Shown in pieces: positions 7,039 through 9,890 of a stretch of DNA of 9,890 nt; position 1 is the first letter of the stretch, and each line of letters begins with the position of its first letter. This DNA is from CAZFIM01 sp964519615. GTDB taxonomy: Bacteria > Chloroflexota > Dehalococcoidia > GIF9 > UBA5629. The notes below the pieces were generated by a model, which worked only from the letters and a program-made list of their open reading frames with translations, had not been told where the DNA came from and did no database searches. A program made the translations under genes and the position numbers. The DNA is taken from contig CAZFIM010000085.1 of the NCBI GenBank assembly GCA_964519615.1, positions 1-9,890 of the forward strand, given 5' to 3'.

Positions 7039-8301
7039 CAGGATGAGCTTGAAACGAAAGGTAAAATGGCTAAAGCTGCCTCCAGAAAACTTGCTTTCCT
7101 TCCGACTGCAATCAAGAATAAAGCACTTTTAGCTATTGCCGATGCCTTAATTAACAGACAGGGCGAGATACTCAATGCTAATGACCATGACTATAAAGAG
7201 GCAGAAACAGCGGGGCTCTCACCCGCTATGCTTGACAGGCTTCTACTCACCCCTGACCGTATATCTTCCATTTCAGAAGATGTTAAAACGATTGCATCAT
7301 TACCCGATCCTATAGGTGAAACAATAGAGGAAAGGACTTTGGCTAACGGATTGAGACTAACCAAGAAAAGAGTCCCTCTCGGAGTTATCGGCGCAATATA
7401 TGAAAGCAGGCCCAATGTCACCATAGATATATCAGCCCTGTGCTTGAAATCCGGCAATGCCACTTTATTACGAGGAGGCAAAGAGTCCCTTCATTCAAAT
7501 CTTGCGCTGGCTAAAATAGTTCAGGAAACTGCCTGCAATGCGGGTGTTCCGGAAGGTTCAATACAGCTTATTGAATCAACGGATAGGGTCTTAGTCGATC
7601 GTCTTTTAAAAATGAAAGACGTGATTGATTTGATTATTCCCCGCGGAGGAGCAGGGCTTATCAAGACCGTATCTGAAAATGCGTCCATGGCTGTTGTTAC
7701 GGGCGGTATAGGTGTCTGTCATACATATATTGATAAAAGTGCGAATATGGATAATGCCGTCTCAATCGCATACAACGCTAAGGTTCAACGTCCTACCGTG
7801 TGCAATGCACTTGATACACTACTTGTCCATAGCGATGTAGCAGCAAAGTATCTACCGATGATTGCACGTAAATGGGGAGAAGCAGGCGTAGAAATGCACT
7901 GTGATGAACAAGCACTAAAAATTCTGCAAATTATCCCTTGCATCAAGGCTAAACTGGCCACAGCGGATGATTGGGGTAAGGAATTTTTAGCGCTGACGGC
8001 AGCCTTAAAAATTGTGCATTCTATTGATGAGGCGATCGATCATATAGCATTCTATGGCTCGGGTCATTCAGAGGCCATTGTTGCAGAAGCAAAAGACGCC
8101 GTGGAGCGTTTTCTAAATGAAGTTGATGCTGCCTGCGTATATGCTAATGCCAGCACCCGTTTTACTGACGGCAGCCAATTTGGTCTGGGCGCGGAAATAG
8201 GTATCAGCACACAGAAATTCCACGCTCGCGGCCCAATGGCTCTCAGGGAAATCACCAGTTATAAATGGGTAATACATGGGACCGGACAGGTACGGCCCTA
8301 G
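7036..8301 (+). CDS. proA: Gamma-glutamyl phosphate reductase
   Basis: ProA reduces gamma-glutamyl phosphate with NADPH to glutamate 5-semialdehyde, which cyclises to pyrroline-5-carboxylate for ProC. It is a cytosolic member of the aldehyde dehydrogenase superfamily. The protein is 421 residues, full length for the family. It shows RVPLGVIGAIYESRPNVT (112-129), the cofactor-region motif KSGNATLLRGGKES (138-151), PRGGAGLI (202-209) and VTGGIGVCHTYID (221-233). VQRPTVCNALDTLLVH (250-265) holds catalytic Cys256. FYGSGHSEAI (339-348) and the C-terminal FTDGSQFGLGAEIGISTQKFHARGP (376-400) complete the ProA-specific signature. The start is set by AGGAGG at 7021-7026. It is the second gene of the proBA operon, and its TAG stop overlaps the rph stop on the other strand by four bases. 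Nothing essential is missing. Confidence 0.97.
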   Translation: MQDELETKGKMAKAASRKLAFLPTAIKNKALLAIADALINRQGEILNANDHDYKEAETAGLSPAMLDRLLLTPDRISSISEDVKTIASLPDPIGETIEERTLANGLRLTKKRVPLGVIGAIYESRPNVTIDISALCLKSGNATLLRGGKESLHSNLALAKIVQETACNAGVPEGSIQLIESTDRVLVDRLLKMKDVIDLIIPRGGAGLIKTVSENASMAVVTGGIGVCHTYIDKSANMDNAVSIAYNAKVQRPTVCNALDTLLVHSDVAAKYLPMIARKWGEAGVEMHCDEQALKILQIIPCIKAKLATADDWGKEFLALTAALKIVHSIDEAIDHIAFYGSGHSEAIVAEAKDAVERFLNEVDAACVYANASTRFTDGSQFGLGAEIGISTQKFHARGPMALREITSYKWVIHGTGQVRP

Positions 8302-9023
8302 CTAAACTGATTTATTGCTGCTTTTTGAATAGTAAAAAGCTGTTTAATACCGTTTTCAGCCAAAGAAATTAGAGAATCTACTGTCCGGCGTGAGAACGGT
8401 TTACCTTCTGCTGTGCCCTGGAGTTCTACAAAATTGCCTTTATCCGTCATAACCACATTGAAATCCACAGAGGCGGCAAAATCTTCCTGATAACATAGGT
8501 CAAGAAGTTGCTCACGATCAACAATACCAACGCTTATTGCCCCTACCATACTTATAAAAGGAATTTGCGCTAGAATGCCGAGTTCTTTCAATCTGAAAAA
8601 AGCGTGATAGAGCGCTACATATGCCCCTGTAATTGCCGCTGTCCTCGTTCCGCCATCGGCTTGTAAAACGTCGCAATCAATTGTAAATGTCTTTTCTCCG
8701 ATAGCGGTTAAATCCGTTACTGCGCGCAGGCTGCGTCCTATAAGCCGCTGGATTTCCAGGCTTCTTCCAGATGCTCCTTCCGGAGCAGCTCTTCGGGGTG
8801 TACGCGTCTGTGTTGCACGGGGTAGCATGGAATACTCAGCTGTAATCCATCCTGTTCCCTGTCCCTTTAAAAATGCAGGCACCCTGTCTTCCATGGTTAC
8901 CGCACAAAGCACTCTGGTATTTCCGGCTTCAATTAAAGCTGACCCTTCAGCATAAACCTGATAATTAGTCTGTATTGAAACCGGGCGTAAATCATCATTA
9001 GCTCTACCGTCGATTCTCTTCAT
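8298..9023 (-). CDS. rph: Ribonuclease PH
   Basis: RNase PH is a phosphate-dependent 3'-to-5' exoribonuclease that trims tRNA precursors to their mature 3' end; it works as a hexameric ring in the cytosol. The protein is 241 residues, normal length. It begins MKRIDGRANDDLRPV, followed by AEGSALIEAGNTRVLCAV (25-42) and GTGWITAEYSMLPRAT (56-71). The phosphate-site residues are Arg87 in GRSLEIQRLIGRSLR (86-100) and Thr126-Arg127 in DCDVLQADGGTRTAAITGA (116-134). A C-terminal catalytic region has Asp181 and Asp187 in EDFAASVDFNVVM, and LQGTAEGKPFSR lies at 201-212. All expected motifs are intact. The ATG at 9023 has no strong ribosome binding site, only AGAGAAAG well upstream. It is monocistronic within the window, converges on proA and diverges from the NEW3 protein gene. 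Confidence 0.96.
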   Translation of the reverse strand: MKRIDGRANDDLRPVSIQTNYQVYAEGSALIEAGNTRVLCAVTMEDRVPAFLKGQGTGWITAEYSMLPRATQTRTPRRAAPEGASGRSLEIQRLIGRSLRAVTDLTAIGEKTFTIDCDVLQADGGTRTAAITGAYVALYHAFFRLKELGILAQIPFISMVGAISVGIVDREQLLDLCYQEDFAASVDFNVVMTDKGNFVELQGTAEGKPFSRRTVDSLISLAENGIKQLFTIQKAAINQFS

Positions 9024-9059
9024 AAATAATATACACTTTCTCTATGTCGATTTTATTAA

Positions 9060-9088
9060 AGTATAACATCGTTAATATAGGCCAACAA
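9060..9088 (-). promoter_or_regulatory. Probable promoter of rph
   Basis: On the minus strand TTGTTG (9088-9083) is followed after 17 bases by TATACT (9065-9060). Transcription would start near 9053, about 30 bases before the rph ATG. The form is nearly the same as the pckA promoter candidate. Confidence 0.45.
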
Positions 9089-9120
9089 TTATTTTAATAA
9101 AGCACGTATGTGTTCTTAAC

Positions 9121-9150
9121 TTGATGCATCTTATCTAATTGATTTATAAT
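9121..9150 (+). promoter_or_regulatory. Probable promoter of the NEW3-type secreted protein gene
   Basis: TTGATG (9121-9126) is followed after 18 bases by a perfect TATAAT (9145-9150). The start would be near 9157, leaving a leader of about 77 bases that contains the inverted repeat at 9167-9182. Other weaker boxes (TTGAAA at 9151, TAATAT at 9175) lie close by in this AT-rich stretch. Confidence 0.4.
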
Positions 9151-9166
9151 TTGAAATCTGTAATAA

Positions 9167-9182
9167 ACATATACTAATATGT
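9167..9182. promoter_or_regulatory. Operator-like inverted repeat in the leader of the NEW3-type gene
   Basis: ACATAT-ACTA-ATATGT is a perfect 6-bp dyad with a 4-bp spacer, about 10-25 bases after the predicted transcription start. The placement suits repressor binding, but AT-rich DNA produces such dyads by chance, so support is limited. Confidence 0.25.
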
Positions 9183-9233
9183 ATGGTTATAGCTTAGTTA
9201 TCGCGAATCTGCGCCAATGGAGGTTCTTTATCA

Positions 9234-9890
9234 ATGAGAAGGTTTAAGACGTTCGGGTATGCCTTAGGTATCGTTATTATGGTTATAGCAATTTTTATGT
9301 CGGTAGGTTCCATTGTGTTGGCATCAACGACAGCTACTGACCATGCATACCTTTACCAGAATCCGCAGGCAGAAGATGAAGAGACAATTAAAATTACAAG
9401 TCAGTACCCAGCATTGCAGGGTAGTTCGGGACAAACATTTTCCTATGAGCTTACATTAACTTACTCAGGGAGCACAGAAACAAAATACTTTGAATTCAAT
9501 GTTACGGTACCGGAAGGATTCTATTACCAGGTACAAAAAACAGCTGGTAGTGAAGAAATACCGGGAATAAGTATCGACCCTACAAAATCATATCCTGAAA
9601 ATAAAATTAAAGTGGTGGTAGGTTCTTACCCATGGTTGCCACCTGATCCAGGCGACTATTCCATAGTTGTAGAAGCCATCTCCGGTAATATAAAAGGTAG
9701 TATTAACCTTACTGCAATTATCACGGATAAATTCGAAGTGTCACTTTCAACACCTTCAGGCAGGTTGAATACAGAAGCTCAGGTAAACAAAGACAATAAT
9801 TTTACAATGACTGTCAAAAATACGGGCTCGACGCCTCTGGAGGGAATTGAATTTAAATCAAGTATTCGGGGAACTCCTCCCGGATGGGAA
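9234..9890 (+). CDS. Secreted NEW3-like beta-sandwich protein, N-terminal part
   Basis: The frame is open from the ATG at 9234 to the window end (219 codons, incomplete). GGAGG at 9219-9223, ten bases upstream, supports the start. Residues 1-30 form a classic export signal: MRRFKTF positive start, a hydrophobic core to about 29, and VLA-S as a likely signal peptidase site after residue 30. The mature part shows two beta-sandwich-like units. The first (about 50-164) includes YELTLTYSGSTETKYFEFNVTVPEGF and PPDPGDYSIVVEA. The second (from about 166) includes FTMTVKNTGSTPLEGIEFKSS and ends TPPGWE. The N-T-G-x-x-x-L pattern followed by PPGW is what I recognise in NEW3 (alpha-galactosidase-associated, COG1470-type) domains. 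It is therefore exported and probably surface-attached or periplasm-like; a role in carbohydrate binding or as a partner of a transporter is only a guess. The C-terminus and downstream genes would decide. Confidence 0.75.
   Translation, partial: MRRFKTFGYALGIVIMVIAIFMSVGSIVLASTTATDHAYLYQNPQAEDEETIKITSQYPALQGSSGQTFSYELTLTYSGSTETKYFEFNVTVPEGFYYQVQKTAGSEEIPGISIDPTKSYPENKIKVVVGSYPWLPPDPGDYSIVVEAISGNIKGSINLTAIITDKFEVSLSTPSGRLNTEAQVNKDNNFTMTVKNTGSTPLEGIEFKSSIRGTPPGWE

Noticed and set aside
1..9890. A mobile element, CRISPR array, toxin-antitoxin pair, defence system or tRNA/rRNA gene
   Set aside because: No transposase-, integrase- or nuclease-like protein, regular repeat array or cloverleaf was seen; nearly all the DNA is accounted for by conserved housekeeping genes and short divergent regulatory gaps.

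Overview
This 9.9 kb window reads as ordinary bacterial chromosome carrying core housekeeping genes. It contains no mobile element, CRISPR array, rRNA or tRNA that I can see. The sequence is AT-leaning. The gene set includes a two-gene secD-secF system with short SecD and SecF proteins, a long HD-domain CCA-adding enzyme next to it, a proBA operon, an ATP-type PEP carboxykinase and a secreted NEW3-like protein. This combination suggests Chloroflexota, perhaps the class Dehalococcoidia. That placement is inferred from family resemblance and gene order; I could not test it by phylogeny.

Layout from left to right. Positions 1-561 (minus strand) hold the first 187 codons of pckA, cut by the window edge. 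A 268-base divergent regulatory region follows, then a class II histone-deacetylase-family amidohydrolase on the plus strand (about 830-1870). It converges on a minus-strand block read as cca (5715-4228), secD (4152-2836) and secF (2836-1919), in which secD and secF share a TAATG stop/start. A second divergent region (5716-5894) separates cca from plus-strand proB (5895-7010) and proA (7036-8301). proA converges on minus-strand rph (9023-8298), and the two stop codons share the palindrome CTAG. A third divergent region (9024-9233) leads to the start of a secreted NEW3-type beta-sandwich protein (9234 to the window end, incomplete).

How the genes work together. ProB and ProA catalyse the first two steps of proline synthesis from glutamate; proC is not in the window. 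SecD and SecF are the proton-driven accessory subunits of the Sec translocon. CCA-adding enzyme and RNase PH both act on tRNA 3' ends (CCA addition and 3' trimming), but they belong to separate transcription units. PckA links oxaloacetate and PEP in gluconeogenesis. The deacetylase substrate cannot be told from sequence.

I found no convincing undescribed system. The points worth a second look are local: several start codons differ from the longest open frame, proB may be leaderless, there is a start-stop element at proA, there are two operator-like dyads, and several promoters share a TTGTTS-(17 or 18)-TATACT pattern.
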